Source: Dechloromonas sp. TW-R-39-2 (GTDB taxonomy: Bacteria > Pseudomonadota > Gammaproteobacteria > Burkholderiales > Rhodocyclaceae). From it: a DNA stretch of 64,000 bases. The notes below the pieces were generated by a model. That model did not search any database and was not told the origin of the DNA. It saw only the letters and a program-made list of their open reading frames with translations. This document shows positions 25,932-34,723 of the stretch, piece by piece; position 1 is the stretch's first letter; each line of letters opens with the position of its first letter. The position numbers were made by a program, and so were the translations under genes. The stretch spans positions 992,001-1,056,000 of the forward strand of contig NZ_CP045202.1 of NCBI RefSeq assembly GCF_016864195.1, given 5' to 3'.

Positions 25932-26618
25932 ATGCTATTCGCAGTCGTAGAAGACAGTCGCAGCCAGTCTGAAGTTATCAAGGCCCTGCTCAAAAGCGAG
26001 GGATATCAGGTCGAAGTGTTTGCCGAAGGCCGCGCCTGTATCGAGGTGCTGAAAACCCGCACCTTCGACTTTTTCATCATTGACTGGACTCTGCCGGATA
26101 TCGGTGGCGACGAGGTGCTCAAGCACGTTCGTGAGGTGTGCGGCTGGGATGTCCCGGTTCTCTTCTGTACGGCTCGCGCCGAGGAAGAAAATGCAGCGGA
26201 TATTCTGCGTCTGGGGGCCGATGACTTCATTCCCAAACCGATTCGCTACATGGAGTTCATGGCGCGTATTGAAGTGCTGCTCCGGCGGCGTCAGCATGTT
26301 CGTCCGCGAGCAATGCGTTTCGGCAACATCGAGGTTGATCTCGATGGGCGGCGGATTCGTCTGGCTGGCCTCGATATCGATCTGACCCAGCGCGAGTTCG
26401 ACCTCGCCGTGATCTTCCTGCGCAACGTTGGCCGGGTCTTGCCGCGCGAAGAGTTGCTGGCTAGCGTCTGGGTCAAGGAAACCGAAGTCGATACGCGAAC
26501 GGTCGATACGCACGCCAGCCGCTTGCGCAAGAAGCTTGGGCTGGCGGGTGAAAGCGGCTTGATGCTGACCTCGGTGTACGGTCAGGGGTATCGTCTGGAT
26601 ACGGTTCAGCCGAACTGA
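25932..26618 (+). CDS. Orphan OmpR/PhoB-type response regulator
   Basis: 228 residues. The receiver domain (about 1-120) has the acidic residues ED at 7-8, phospho-acceptor D51 in DFFIIDWTLPDIGG, the threonine in LFCTARAEEE and the lysine in FIPKPIRYMEF. A winged-helix output domain (about 135-226) reads DLTQREFDLAVIFLRN, LPREELLASVW and TRTVDTHASRLRKKLG, ending in YGQGYRL. No histidine kinase is next to it. AAGGAG lies five bases before the ATG, immediately after a strong leader hairpin. Its signal and regulon are not visible here. Confidence 0.93.
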   Translation: MLFAVVEDSRSQSEVIKALLKSEGYQVEVFAEGRACIEVLKTRTFDFFIIDWTLPDIGGDEVLKHVREVCGWDVPVLFCTARAEEENAADILRLGADDFIPKPIRYMEFMARIEVLLRRRQHVRPRAMRFGNIEVDLDGRRIRLAGLDIDLTQREFDLAVIFLRNVGRVLPREELLASVWVKETEVDTRTVDTHASRLRKKLGLAGESGLMLTSVYGQGYRLDTVQPN

Positions 26619-26697
26619 TTCCGCTTTTCCGGTTTGGGGTATACTGTACAAAATTGCTCAGGTATTCCTGCGCAGCCCAACCCCAACCGGAGTATCC

Positions 26698-27789
26698 ATG
26701 AGTCTCTCAGAACAGCAGATCAAAACGGCCCTCACTGCTGCGGTCGACCCCAATACAGGCAAGGATTTCGTCGCCGGTAAGGCGGTGAAGAACATCAAGT
26801 TCGATGGTGACGATGTTGCCTTCGATATCGAGCTGGCTTATCCGGCAAAAACCCAGATCGATGCTATCCGCAAGCAGGTTATTGCTGCCGTGCGTGCGGT
26901 GCCCGGGGTGGGCAATGTATCGGCTAATGTTTATTCCAAGATTGTTGCCCATTCGGTGCAACTGGGCGTCAAGCTGCTGCCCGGCGTGAAGAACATCATC
27001 GCCGTGGCTTCGGGCAAGGGCGGCGTCGGCAAGAGTACGACGGCAGTTAACCTGGCACTGGCGCTGGCCCAGGAAGGCGCCTCAGTTGGCATTCTCGATG
27101 CCGATATCTATGGCCCGTCGCAGCCGCAAATGCTTGGCCTGGCCGGGCAGCAGCCCGAATCCAGGGATGGGCAAAGCATGGAGCCGCTTGAAGCTTATGG
27201 CGTACAGGCCATGTCTATCGGTTTCATGGTCGATGTCGAAACCCCGATGGTTTGGCGTGGTCCGATGGTCGCCCAGGCGCTCGACCAGTTGCTCGGCCAG
27301 ACCAACTGGCGTGATGTCGATTATCTGATCGTCGATATGCCGCCGGGTACCGGCGATATCCAGTTGTCGCTGTCGCAAAAAGTCCCGCTGACCGGTGCAG
27401 TCGTGGTGACCACGCCGCAGGATATTGCCCTGATCGATGCTCGCAAGGGTCTGAAAATGTTCGAGAAGGTCAATGTGCCGATTCTCGGTATCGTTGAAAA
27501 CATGAGCATTCACATTTGTTCGAACTGCGGTCACGAAGAGCATGTCTTCGGTACCGGCGGCGGCCAGAAGATGTGCCAGGATTACGACGTCGAGTTTCTC
27601 GGCAGCTTGCCGCTCGAACTGGCGATTCGCGAGATGGCCGATAGCGGCAAGCCGACCGTGGTCGGGGCGCCCGATTCCCGCGCTGCCGAGATTTATCGCG
27701 GCATTGCCCGTCGTGTCGCGGTCAAGGTGGGCGAGAAGGCAAAGGACATGACCTCCAAGTTCCCGAATATCGTCGTCCAGAACACCTAA
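26698..27789 (+). CDS. apbC: Iron-sulfur cluster carrier protein ApbC/Mrp (NBP35 family)
   Basis: 363 residues. An N-terminal MIP18/DUF59 domain (about 1-90) is followed by a deviant Walker A P-loop ASGKGGVGKSTTAVNLALAL and the Mrp signature DADIYGPSQPQML. The C-terminal CSNCGHEEHVFGTGGG supplies the CxxC that binds a bridging iron-sulfur cluster in the homodimer. The protein delivers Fe-S clusters to apoproteins in the cytoplasm with ATP hydrolysis. A terminator follows, separating it from dcd. Assigned as apbC/mrp; the names are synonyms. Confidence 0.95.
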   Translation: MSLSEQQIKTALTAAVDPNTGKDFVAGKAVKNIKFDGDDVAFDIELAYPAKTQIDAIRKQVIAAVRAVPGVGNVSANVYSKIVAHSVQLGVKLLPGVKNIIAVASGKGGVGKSTTAVNLALALAQEGASVGILDADIYGPSQPQMLGLAGQQPESRDGQSMEPLEAYGVQAMSIGFMVDVETPMVWRGPMVAQALDQLLGQTNWRDVDYLIVDMPPGTGDIQLSLSQKVPLTGAVVVTTPQDIALIDARKGLKMFEKVNVPILGIVENMSIHICSNCGHEEHVFGTGGGQKMCQDYDVEFLGSLPLELAIREMADSGKPTVVGAPDSRAAEIYRGIARRVAVKVGEKAKDMTSKFPNIVVQNT

Positions 27790-27811
27790 GTTTTTTTTGC
27801 CTAATCCACAC

Positions 27812-27843
27812 ATAAAGGCGGGTAAAATCCCGCCTTTATTTTT
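27812..27843 (+). terminator. Intrinsic terminator of apbC
   Basis: ATAAAGGCGGG pairs with CCCGCCTTTAT around a 6-base loop, followed by a T run, between apbC and dcd. Confidence 0.9.
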
Positions 27844-27863
27844 GTCGACCGCAGCAGGGAAAA

Positions 27864-28430
27864 ATGGCTATCAAATCAGACAAGTGGATTCGCCGTATGG
27901 CGGCAGAGCACGGCATGATCGAGCCGTTCGAACCAGAACTCGTACGCGAAGCCAATGGCGAGAAAATCGTCTCCTACGGGACTTCGAGCTACGGTTACGA
28001 CATCCGCTGCGCGCGTGAATTCAAAGTGTTCACCAACATCAACTCGACGGTGGTGGATCCGAAAAATTTCGACCCGAAGTCCTTTGTCGAAATCGAGTCT
28101 GACGTCTGCATCATCCCGCCCAATTCCTTTGCGCTGGCTCGGACTGTCGAATATTTCCGCATTCCTCGCTCGGTACTGACGGTTTGCCTGGGTAAATCGA
28201 CCTACGCCCGCTGCGGCATCATCGTCAATGTGACGCCGTTCGAGCCGGAATGGGAAGGTTACGTGACGCTGGAGTTTTCCAATACCACTCCGTTGCCGGC
28301 CAAGATCTACGCCGGCGAAGGTTGCGCCCAGGTCCTGTTCTTCGAGTCCGACGAAGTTTGTGAAACGTCGTACAAGGATCGCGGTGGCAAATACCAGGGG
28401 CAGGTCGGCGTGACGCTCCCCAAGATCTGA
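27864..28430 (+). CDS. dcd: dCTP deaminase
   Basis: 188 residues, the usual length. It deaminates dCTP to dUTP, feeding dTMP synthesis. The family signatures are visible: [12 protein letters not shown] in the N-terminal part, the nucleotide-binding [16 protein letters not shown] with the catalytic glutamate in [16 protein letters not shown], and [10 protein letters not shown] near the end. The start at 27864 is a few codons before the conserved core. thyA and folA, later steps of thymidylate synthesis, lie elsewhere in the window but are not linked to it. Confidence 0.96.
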   Translation: MAIKSDKWIRRMAAEHGMIEPFEPELVREANGEKIVSYGTSSYGYDIRCAREFKVFTNINSTVVDPKNFDPKSFVEIESDVCIIPPNSFALARTVEYFRIPRSVLTVCLGKSTYARCGIIVNVTPFEPEWEGYVTLEFSNTTPLPAKIYAGEGCAQVLFFESDEVCETSYKDRGGKYQGQVGVTLPKI

Positions 28431-28501
28431 CGCAAGACTGAAACAAAACTGTCTTATTCTGTGACCCGCTGCGGCGGGTCGCCGCTTTTCAAGGATTCAA
28501 C

Positions 28502-30730
28502 ATGCGCTTCCACTTTCCCGTCATCATCATCGACGAAGACTTCCGCTCGGAGAATACCTCCGGTCTTGGTATCCGGGCGCTTGCCGAAGCGATCGAGAAA
28601 GAGGGCCTGGAAGTGCTGGGTGTCACCAGCTACGGCGACCTGACCTCGTTCGCCCAGCAGCAATCGCGGGCCAGTGCCTTTGTTCTGTCGATTGACGATG
28701 AAGAGCTGGCATTGGAGCCGGAAGAAACGATGGCCGAACTACGCGCCTTTGTTTCAGAAATTCGCAACCGCAACGCCGAGATTCCCATCTTCCTGCATGG
28801 CGAGACGCGCACCTCGCGCCATATCCCGAACGATGTGTTGCGTGAACTGCATGGCTTCATCCATATGTTCGAGGACACGCCGGAGTTCATCGCCCGCAAC
28901 ATCAAGCGCGAAGCCAAGGCCTACCTCGACTCGCTGCCGCCGCCCTTCTTCCGCGCCCTGACGCACTACGCCGCCGACGGTTCGTATTCCTGGCACTGCC
29001 CCGGCCATTCGGGTGGCGTTGCCTTCCTGAAAAGCCCGGTCGGCCAGATGTTCCACCAGTTTTTCGGCGAGAACATGCTGCGCGCCGACGTTTGCAACGC
29101 CGTCGAGGAACTCGGCCAGCTGCTCGACCACACCGGTCCGGTTGCCGCTTCCGAGCGCAACGCGGCACGTATTTTCAATGCCGATCATCTGTATTTCGTG
29201 ACCAACGGCACCTCGACGTCGAACAAGATCGTCTGGCACTCGACCGTTGCGCCGGGCGACATCGTGGTGGTCGACCGCAACTGTCACAAGTCCATCCTGC
29301 ACGCCATCATGATGACCGGTGCGATTCCGGTCTTCCTGATGCCGACGCGCAACAACTTCGGCATCATCGGGCCGATCCCGAAGAGCGAGTTTGCCTGGGA
29401 AAGCATCCAGAAAAAGATTGCCGCCAACCCGTTCATCACCGATAAGAATGCCAAGCCGCGCGTGCTGACCATTACCCAGTCGACCTACGACGGCATTCTC
29501 TACAACGTCGAGGACATCAAGGAAGAGCTGGACGGCAAAATCGACACGCTGCACTTCGACGAAGCCTGGCTGCCGCACGCCGCCTTTCATGATTTCTACG
29601 GTGATTACCACGCCATCGGCGCCGACCGCCCGCGCTGCAAGGAGTCGATGGTCTTCTCGACGCAATCGACCCACAAGCTGTTGGCCGGTTTGTCGCAGGC
29701 CTCGCAAATCCTTGTGCAGGATTGTGAGAACCGCAAGCTCGACCGCGACCTGTTCAACGAGGCTTACTTGATGCACACCTCGACCTCGCCGCAGTACTCG
29801 ATCATCGCGTCCTGCGATGTGGCCGCGGCGATGATGGAGGCTCCGGGCGGCACGGCATTGGTCGAGGAATCGATCACCGAGGCGCTCGATTTCCGCCGTG
29901 CAATGCGCAAGGTGGATGAGGAATGGGGCGCCGACTGGTGGTTCAAGGTCTGGGGGCCGGACGATCTGTCCGAAGAAGGCATCGAAGAGCGCGACGCCTG
30001 GATGCTCAAGCCGGGTGAGCGCTGGCACGGCTTCAACAACCTGGCCGACGGCTTCAACATGCTCGACCCGATCAAGGCGACGATCATCACCCCGGGCCTC
30101 GATGTCGATGGCGATTTCGCCGACGAATTCGGCATCCCGGCCGCTATCGTTACCAAGTACCTGGCCGAACATGGCGTGATTGTCGAGAAGTGTGGCCTGT
30201 ACAGCTTCTTCATCATGTTCACCATCGGCATCACCAAGGGCCGCTGGAATTCGCTGGTCACCGCTCTGCAGCAGTTCAAGGACGATTACGACAAGAATCA
30301 GCCGCTGTGGCGCGCTCTGCCTGAGTTCGTGCAGAAAAATCCGCGTTATGAACGTGTCGGCCTGCGCGATTTGTGCACCCAGATTCACAGTGTCTACAAG
30401 CAAAACGACGTGGCCCGCCTGACGACCGAAATGTATCTTTCGGACATGGTGCCGGCGATGCGTCCGGCCGATGCCTTTGCCAAGATGGCACACCGGGAAA
30501 TCGAGCGTGTCCCGGTCGACGAGCTTGAAGGCCGCGTAACGGCAGTCTTGCTGACGCCTTACCCGCCCGGTATTCCCTTGCTTATTCCGGGTGAACGGTT
30601 TAACAAGACAATCTGCAGCTATCTGAAGTTTGCCCGTGAATTCAATGCTGCCTTCCCCGGCTTCGAGACTGATGTCCATGGCTTGGTCAAGGGTAGCGAT
30701 GGCCGTTACTACGTTGATTGCGTGAGGTAA
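28502..30730 (+). CDS. Arginine/lysine/ornithine decarboxylase, PLP-dependent (large Orn/Lys/Arg family)
   Basis: 742 residues, the size of AdiA/LdcC/SpeF enzymes. The N-terminal wing domain resembles a receiver fold (VIIIDEDFRSENTSGLG). The core has GSYSWHCPGHSGGVAFLKSP and the PLP-binding lysine in STQSTHKLLAGLSQAS, with the aspartate of FDEAWLPHA stacking on the cofactor. The C-terminal domain contains LTPYPPGIPLLIPGERF. It produces agmatine, cadaverine or putrescine, for acid resistance or polyamine synthesis; the substrate is not certain from sequence. No antiporter gene is adjacent, which weakens an acid-stress role. AAGGA supports the start. Confidence 0.93.
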   Translation: MRFHFPVIIIDEDFRSENTSGLGIRALAEAIEKEGLEVLGVTSYGDLTSFAQQQSRASAFVLSIDDEELALEPEETMAELRAFVSEIRNRNAEIPIFLHGETRTSRHIPNDVLRELHGFIHMFEDTPEFIARNIKREAKAYLDSLPPPFFRALTHYAADGSYSWHCPGHSGGVAFLKSPVGQMFHQFFGENMLRADVCNAVEELGQLLDHTGPVAASERNAARIFNADHLYFVTNGTSTSNKIVWHSTVAPGDIVVVDRNCHKSILHAIMMTGAIPVFLMPTRNNFGIIGPIPKSEFAWESIQKKIAANPFITDKNAKPRVLTITQSTYDGILYNVEDIKEELDGKIDTLHFDEAWLPHAAFHDFYGDYHAIGADRPRCKESMVFSTQSTHKLLAGLSQASQILVQDCENRKLDRDLFNEAYLMHTSTSPQYSIIASCDVAAAMMEAPGGTALVEESITEALDFRRAMRKVDEEWGADWWFKVWGPDDLSEEGIEERDAWMLKPGERWHGFNNLADGFNMLDPIKATIITPGLDVDGDFADEFGIPAAIVTKYLAEHGVIVEKCGLYSFFIMFTIGITKGRWNSLVTALQQFKDDYDKNQPLWRALPEFVQKNPRYERVGLRDLCTQIHSVYKQNDVARLTTEMYLSDMVPAMRPADAFAKMAHREIERVPVDELEGRVTAVLLTPYPPGIPLLIPGERFNKTICSYLKFAREFNAAFPGFETDVHGLVKGSDGRYYVDCVR

Positions 30731-30736
30731 TAAACC

Positions 30737-31498
30737 ATGCCGGATATGGCGAAACGCTGGAGCTGTCTATGGGCGCTGCTGCTTTTGCTATGGCCGGCAT
30801 GGGCCTTGGCTGAAATTGCCGCCAAGGTGGTTTTTGCCACCGGTTCGCCGGTGGTCGTCGCAGCAAATGGTGTTTCTCGGCCATTGCAGCGTGGCGGCGA
30901 CCTGTTTCCAGGCGACTCGATCAATACGGCAGATGGGCGGGTGCAACTGCGTTTTTCCGATGGAGCGAGTATGTCGCTGCAGCCCGGTACCCAATTCAGG
31001 ATTGATGCATTTCACTTCGTTGACCGCGGCAACCGGGCCAGTCCCGGTGATGGCGTGGTGATGACCCTGATCAAAGGGGCATTGCGCACCGTAACCGGCT
31101 TGCTGGGTAAAGAGGATTACAACCAGTACAAGGTGGGTACGACGGTGGCGACCATCGGCGTGCGCGGGACCGAGTATGGGGCAACTTTTGACGGTACGGG
31201 GTTGTCGGTCACCACCTATGCCGGGCTGGTTGAAGTGTGCAGCGACATGGCCTGCCAGCAGATCGCTCCGGGCCAGACGGTCTGGGTTTACGATCGAGGC
31301 GAGCGTCCGCAGATGCAGCCGCGCTCGCTCGGTATCCAGGGGGGAGAGCTGCAGCCGGATTTGCCTCAGCCCCCCACAAATGTTGGCTTGCCCGTACAAT
31401 CACCTGCAGCGTCAACGCCGGCGTCGAATTTGCCTGCGAACACAGCCAGTCCGATGTCGGTGAACCAGGGGCCCAGTACGAGTCCGAGTGGCAGGTAA
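30737..31498 (+). CDS. Secreted FecR-domain protein
   Basis: 253 residues. A signal peptide (WALLLLLWPAWALA, about residues 13-27) leads to a FecR domain (about 35-165) with GDSINTADGRVQLRFSDGAS, QPGTQFRIDAFHF and the hallmark VATIGVRGTEYGATF. The rest is rich in Pro, Ser, Thr and Asn and seems disordered. Unlike classical FecR it has no N-terminal cytoplasmic anti-sigma region, so it is an exported protein of the kind often coded beside TPR/barrel proteins. GAGG lies 11 bases before the ATG. It begins a three-gene cassette with a Slam-like protein and a second FecR protein. Confidence 0.85.
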   Translation: MPDMAKRWSCLWALLLLLWPAWALAEIAAKVVFATGSPVVVAANGVSRPLQRGGDLFPGDSINTADGRVQLRFSDGASMSLQPGTQFRIDAFHFVDRGNRASPGDGVVMTLIKGALRTVTGLLGKEDYNQYKVGTTVATIGVRGTEYGATFDGTGLSVTTYAGLVEVCSDMACQQIAPGQTVWVYDRGERPQMQPRSLGIQGGELQPDLPQPPTNVGLPVQSPAASTPASNLPANTASPMSVNQGPSTSPSGR

Positions 31499-31527
31499 AA
31501 ATCAAGGCTTGAGAGGGAAGGCCGCCC

Positions 31528-32844
31528 ATGCACTTCAAGAAAACCATCTGTCTTGCCAGTCTGCTGATGCTGGCGTTCCAGCCGGCCGCACACGCCGATA
31601 CATTGACCGATCAGGCGAGAGAATTGCTTGAAAGCGGCAAATCGACGCAGGCGTTTGCCTTGCTGGATACGCAGGAAAGTACGCGGGCGGGGGAGCCGCT
31701 GTTTGACTTCCTGCTCGGCCTGGCTGCGCTTGATGTGGGCCAGAATACGCGAGCGGTATTTGCGCTGGAGCGTGTTTTGGCGATGGATCCGAATCACGTC
31801 AGGGCGCGCGCCGAGATTGCCCGTGCCTATCTGGCTTTGGGGGAGGCAGACACGGCTCGCAAGGAGTTTGAAACTGTCCAGAAGCAAGGCGTGCCGGCCG
31901 ACGTTTCGCTAACGCTGGAGCGCTATATCGCGGCAGCCAGGAATGTTCAGGATCAGTCGAAGGTATCGGCAAATGGCTATCTGGAACTGACTCTGGGTTA
32001 CGACACCAATCTCAACCTCGGGCCAAACAAGAGCACGGTGGTGATTCCTGGCATCAGTTCGGCTCCGGCAACCCTTTCCAAGGACAGCAAAGCCAACAAG
32101 GATAATTTTGGCCAGCTGGGCGCCGGGGCGAATGTACGTATTCCCGTTTCAAGACAAGTGGCTGTCCTTGCAGGGGTTTCAGGTACCGAGCGGTTCAATG
32201 GTCACACCGACCAGTTCGATCTCGGCAACGCCGATGCCAATCTCGGCGCAGTGCTGACCGACGGCAAGAGTGTCTATACGTTGATGGGGCAGTCCAGCCA
32301 TCTTGTCGTCGACAAGGACCGCTATCGCATGGCGACCGGCCTGACCGGCCAGTGGCAGTACAACCATGATTCGCGCAATCAGTTCAGCCTGTACGCCCAG
32401 TACAGCGATTTGCATTATCTGACGCAGGATGTCCGGGATGCGGACCGCTGGGTCGGTGGCGCAGCCTATGCGCATCTCTGGCGCGACAATGCCGTCGGGT
32501 ATGCCAGTATTTATCTTGTAAATGAAAAGCCACAGGCCGCACACGTCGAGTTTCTTGGGTTCGACGGCTTCGGTGCACGTTTCGGCGCGCGGGCGAATGT
32601 AACGCCCAAGACTATCGTTTTCGGAAACTTTTCCTTTGAGCAACGGCGCCATGTCGCGGTCGACCCCGCGTTCCTGACCAAAAGGCGCGATGAGCAATAT
32701 GCCATGCTCGTTGGCGCCAGCTACGCCTTCGAAAAGGACTGGACGGTCACGCCTCAGCTTTCACTGGGTCGCAATGTGTCGAACACCGCCCTTAACGAAT
32801 ATCACCGCGAAATGGTCTCCGTGGCCATTCGTCGCGAATTCTGA
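31528..32844 (+). CDS. TPR plus outer-membrane beta-barrel protein, Slam/DUF560-like
   Basis: 438 residues. A signal peptide (about 1-22, ending AAHA) is followed by TPR-like helices to about residue 145 (LDVGQNTRAVFALERVLAMDP, ARAYLALGEADTARKEFE). From about 150 on, alternating strands begin with YLELTLGYDTNLNLG and end with EMVSVAIRREF, the terminal phenylalanine of outer-membrane barrels. This TPR-then-barrel layout and size match Slam proteins (DUF560), which move beta-barrel substrates to the cell surface. Between two FecR genes it is probably the exporter for one or both. Assignment to Slam rather than another TPR-porin is likely, not certain. Confidence 0.75.
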   Translation: MHFKKTICLASLLMLAFQPAAHADTLTDQARELLESGKSTQAFALLDTQESTRAGEPLFDFLLGLAALDVGQNTRAVFALERVLAMDPNHVRARAEIARAYLALGEADTARKEFETVQKQGVPADVSLTLERYIAAARNVQDQSKVSANGYLELTLGYDTNLNLGPNKSTVVIPGISSAPATLSKDSKANKDNFGQLGAGANVRIPVSRQVAVLAGVSGTERFNGHTDQFDLGNADANLGAVLTDGKSVYTLMGQSSHLVVDKDRYRMATGLTGQWQYNHDSRNQFSLYAQYSDLHYLTQDVRDADRWVGGAAYAHLWRDNAVGYASIYLVNEKPQAAHVEFLGFDGFGARFGARANVTPKTIVFGNFSFEQRRHVAVDPAFLTKRRDEQYAMLVGASYAFEKDWTVTPQLSLGRNVSNTALNEYHREMVSVAIRREF

Positions 32845-32861
32845 CCGCAGGAGACCGCGTG

Positions 32862-34175
32862 ATGACCTTTCCTGGTTCTTTCAAGCATTCATCGAAAGTT
32901 TTCCTGTTGCTCGCACTGGGTTTTCCGCTCACCGTGCTTGCGGCTGCCAGCCTCGATTTTGCCGTCGGCGATGTCCAGGCGGTCAGTTCGGCGGGTGTTG
33001 CCCGCCCGCTGGCCAAGGGCGGTCGGATCGATGCGGGCGATACGGTGCGTGTCGGAGACGGTCGGGCGCAACTTCGCTTCGATGACGGTGCGCTTGTTTC
33101 GCTACAGCCCAACACGGATTTCCGGATTGACGAGTTTCAGTTCAGCGGTCAGCAGGATGGCAAGGAGCGCGGCTTCTTCAGCCTGCTCAAGGGAGGGCTG
33201 CGCACGCTGACCGGGCTGGTTGGCAAGGTGAACAAGGGGAATTACAAAGTCACCACTTCGGTTGCGACAATCGGGATTCGCGGCACGGAATACACCCTTT
33301 CCTATCTGGACTCTGAAAGTATTGCCATCGCCACCGCCGAAGGTGCCATCGAAGTCTGCAATGGCGGCGGTTGTGCCGTGCTGGTCAGTGGTGACTCAGC
33401 GGTGGTCGAAGGGTCTAAAACAGCACCGAAGCGGGTTGATTTCCGGCCGCAACTCAGGCCGGCTCAGCCGGGCGAGCAGTTACTGCCGCAGTTTTCGACG
33501 AGCGAGTTTCGTAACCAGGATGGCAATGTCTTGCTCAACGGCAATCAACTGACTTCCGGCCCCGGCTATTCTCTCGCCTGGGCTCGCGGCTCGAGTGGTG
33601 GGACAGCGACCAACGGTTCTGCCGTTTTCGGCAGTTCAAGCCAGTTGCTGTCGGCGACCAATCCGAGCGGCTCGTTTTATGGCCTGACCCTGGGGCAGTC
33701 TGATTCGGCAGATGGCGTGATTGGCTGGGGGCGCTGGGCCACGGCGACAGATCAGCTGAGCACCGCGATGACCAATTTCCATTACGTCATCGGGCGAGAA
33801 ACTGCCGTTGGTCAGCTCGCCGCATTGAACGGAATTACTGCTACCTACCAGATGATCGGCTACACCACGCCGACTGGTGCGCTGGGTTATTCGACCGGAG
33901 CGCCAAGTGGCACGCTGACAGCCAGCTTCGGTGCGGCCACGATGAGTGTTTCGATGGCCTTGCAGGTGCCCTATTTCAACTCGATGACCAACACGACCTA
34001 TGCCGTGAATGCCAGTACTGGCACTGTTCCTTTGTCATCGACGTTTACCTGGGCCAGCGGGGCAACCGGCGGGGGCTTGTTCGCGGGCACTGCGGCCTCG
34101 CATGCTGGAGCCTCGTACAACTTCAGTGCCGGTGGCTATACCAACGTTTCAGGCGCTGTGGCCTTCAAGCGCTGA
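32862..34175 (+). CDS. Exported FecR-domain protein with C-terminal TbpB/Slam-substrate-like beta-barrel
   Basis: 437 residues. A signal peptide (about 12-29) lacks a lipobox cysteine. The FecR domain (about 35-165) includes GDTVRVGDGRAQLRFDDGAL, LQPNTDFRIDEF and VATIGIRGTEYTLSY. After a linker, residues about 225-437 are glycine, serine and threonine rich and appear as short strands (VIGWGRWATAT, NFHYVIGRET, ITATYQMIGYTTPTGALG, GTLTASFGAATMSVSMAL), closing with SGAVAFKR. That part resembles the small barrel of TbpB-like proteins, the known Slam cargo fold. CAGGAG supports the ATG at 32862. It is the natural cargo candidate for the preceding gene. Confidence 0.75.
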   Translation: MTFPGSFKHSSKVFLLLALGFPLTVLAAASLDFAVGDVQAVSSAGVARPLAKGGRIDAGDTVRVGDGRAQLRFDDGALVSLQPNTDFRIDEFQFSGQQDGKERGFFSLLKGGLRTLTGLVGKVNKGNYKVTTSVATIGIRGTEYTLSYLDSESIAIATAEGAIEVCNGGGCAVLVSGDSAVVEGSKTAPKRVDFRPQLRPAQPGEQLLPQFSTSEFRNQDGNVLLNGNQLTSGPGYSLAWARGSSGGTATNGSAVFGSSSQLLSATNPSGSFYGLTLGQSDSADGVIGWGRWATATDQLSTAMTNFHYVIGRETAVGQLAALNGITATYQMIGYTTPTGALGYSTGAPSGTLTASFGAATMSVSMALQVPYFNSMTNTTYAVNASTGTVPLSSTFTWASGATGGGLFAGTAASHAGASYNFSAGGYTNVSGAVAFKR

Positions 34176-34200
34176 GTTTGGTCAAATTGGCTGACTGATA

Positions 34201-34236
34201 AAAAAATCGCGTAGCGTAAGCGCCGCGGTTTTTTAT
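34201..34236. terminator. Bidirectional terminator between FecR gene and folA
   Basis: AAAAAATCGCG and CGCGGTTTTTT pair with one wobble, giving A- and T-runs on both sides. It lies between the convergent ends at 34175 and 34233. Confidence 0.75.
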
Positions 34237-34718
34237 CGTGCTTGTCGGCGATAGGTCACAAATCGTCCGGCTTCGTCCGCCAGGGGGCGTTGGGCCGATT
34301 CCTGCCAATCGTGCAGGGGAAATTCCGGAAACCACGCGTCGCCAGCCGGTGTTTGGTCGACTTCGGTCAGTTCGAGTCGGTCGGCAACGTGCATGGCCTG
34401 GCGGTAAATTTCTCCGCCGCCGATGATGAATGCGGTGTTGCCGGCCGCCAGGGCCAGGGCTGCCTCCAGCGACTCGGCCAGTTCTGCGCCGGTGGCCGGG
34501 TAATCAACCTGGCGGCTGATGACGATGTTGCGACGTCCGGGCAGGGGGCGAAAGCGAGGCGGCAGGGACTCCCAAGTCTTGCGTCCCATGATGACGGTGT
34601 GGCCTGCCGTCAGTGTCTTGAAATGGGCCATGTCTTCAGGAATGTGCCAGAGCAACTGGTTGTCACGGCCGATGACCCGGTTTTTTGCTACAGCAGCAAT
34701 GATGACGATTTCTGGCAT
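34233..34718 (-). CDS. folA: Dihydrofolate reductase
   Basis: 161 residues. It reduces dihydrofolate to tetrahydrofolate with NADPH. IIAAVAKNRVIGRDNQLLWHIPEDMAHFK contains the substrate-site residues, and TVIMGRKTWESLPP and TAFIIGGGEIYRQAM are the NADPH-binding segments. I use the ATG at 34718; a GTG at 34727 would overlap the pgi stop (GTGA) and is a real alternative. Gene order thyA-pgi-folA on one strand with overlaps of a few bases indicates one transcript, and couples folate reduction with thymidylate synthesis, which consumes the folate. Confidence 0.95.
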   Translation of the reverse strand: MPEIVIIAAVAKNRVIGRDNQLLWHIPEDMAHFKTLTAGHTVIMGRKTWESLPPRFRPLPGRRNIVISRQVDYPATGAELAESLEAALALAAGNTAFIIGGGEIYRQAMHVADRLELTEVDQTPAGDAWFPEFPLHDWQESAQRPLADEAGRFVTYRRQAR

Positions 34719-34723
34719 GGTGT

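Noticed and set aside
28754..30679. 641-codon open frame opposite the decarboxylase gene
   Set aside because: Shadow of a conserved PLP enzyme with intact motifs; no start signal or domain.
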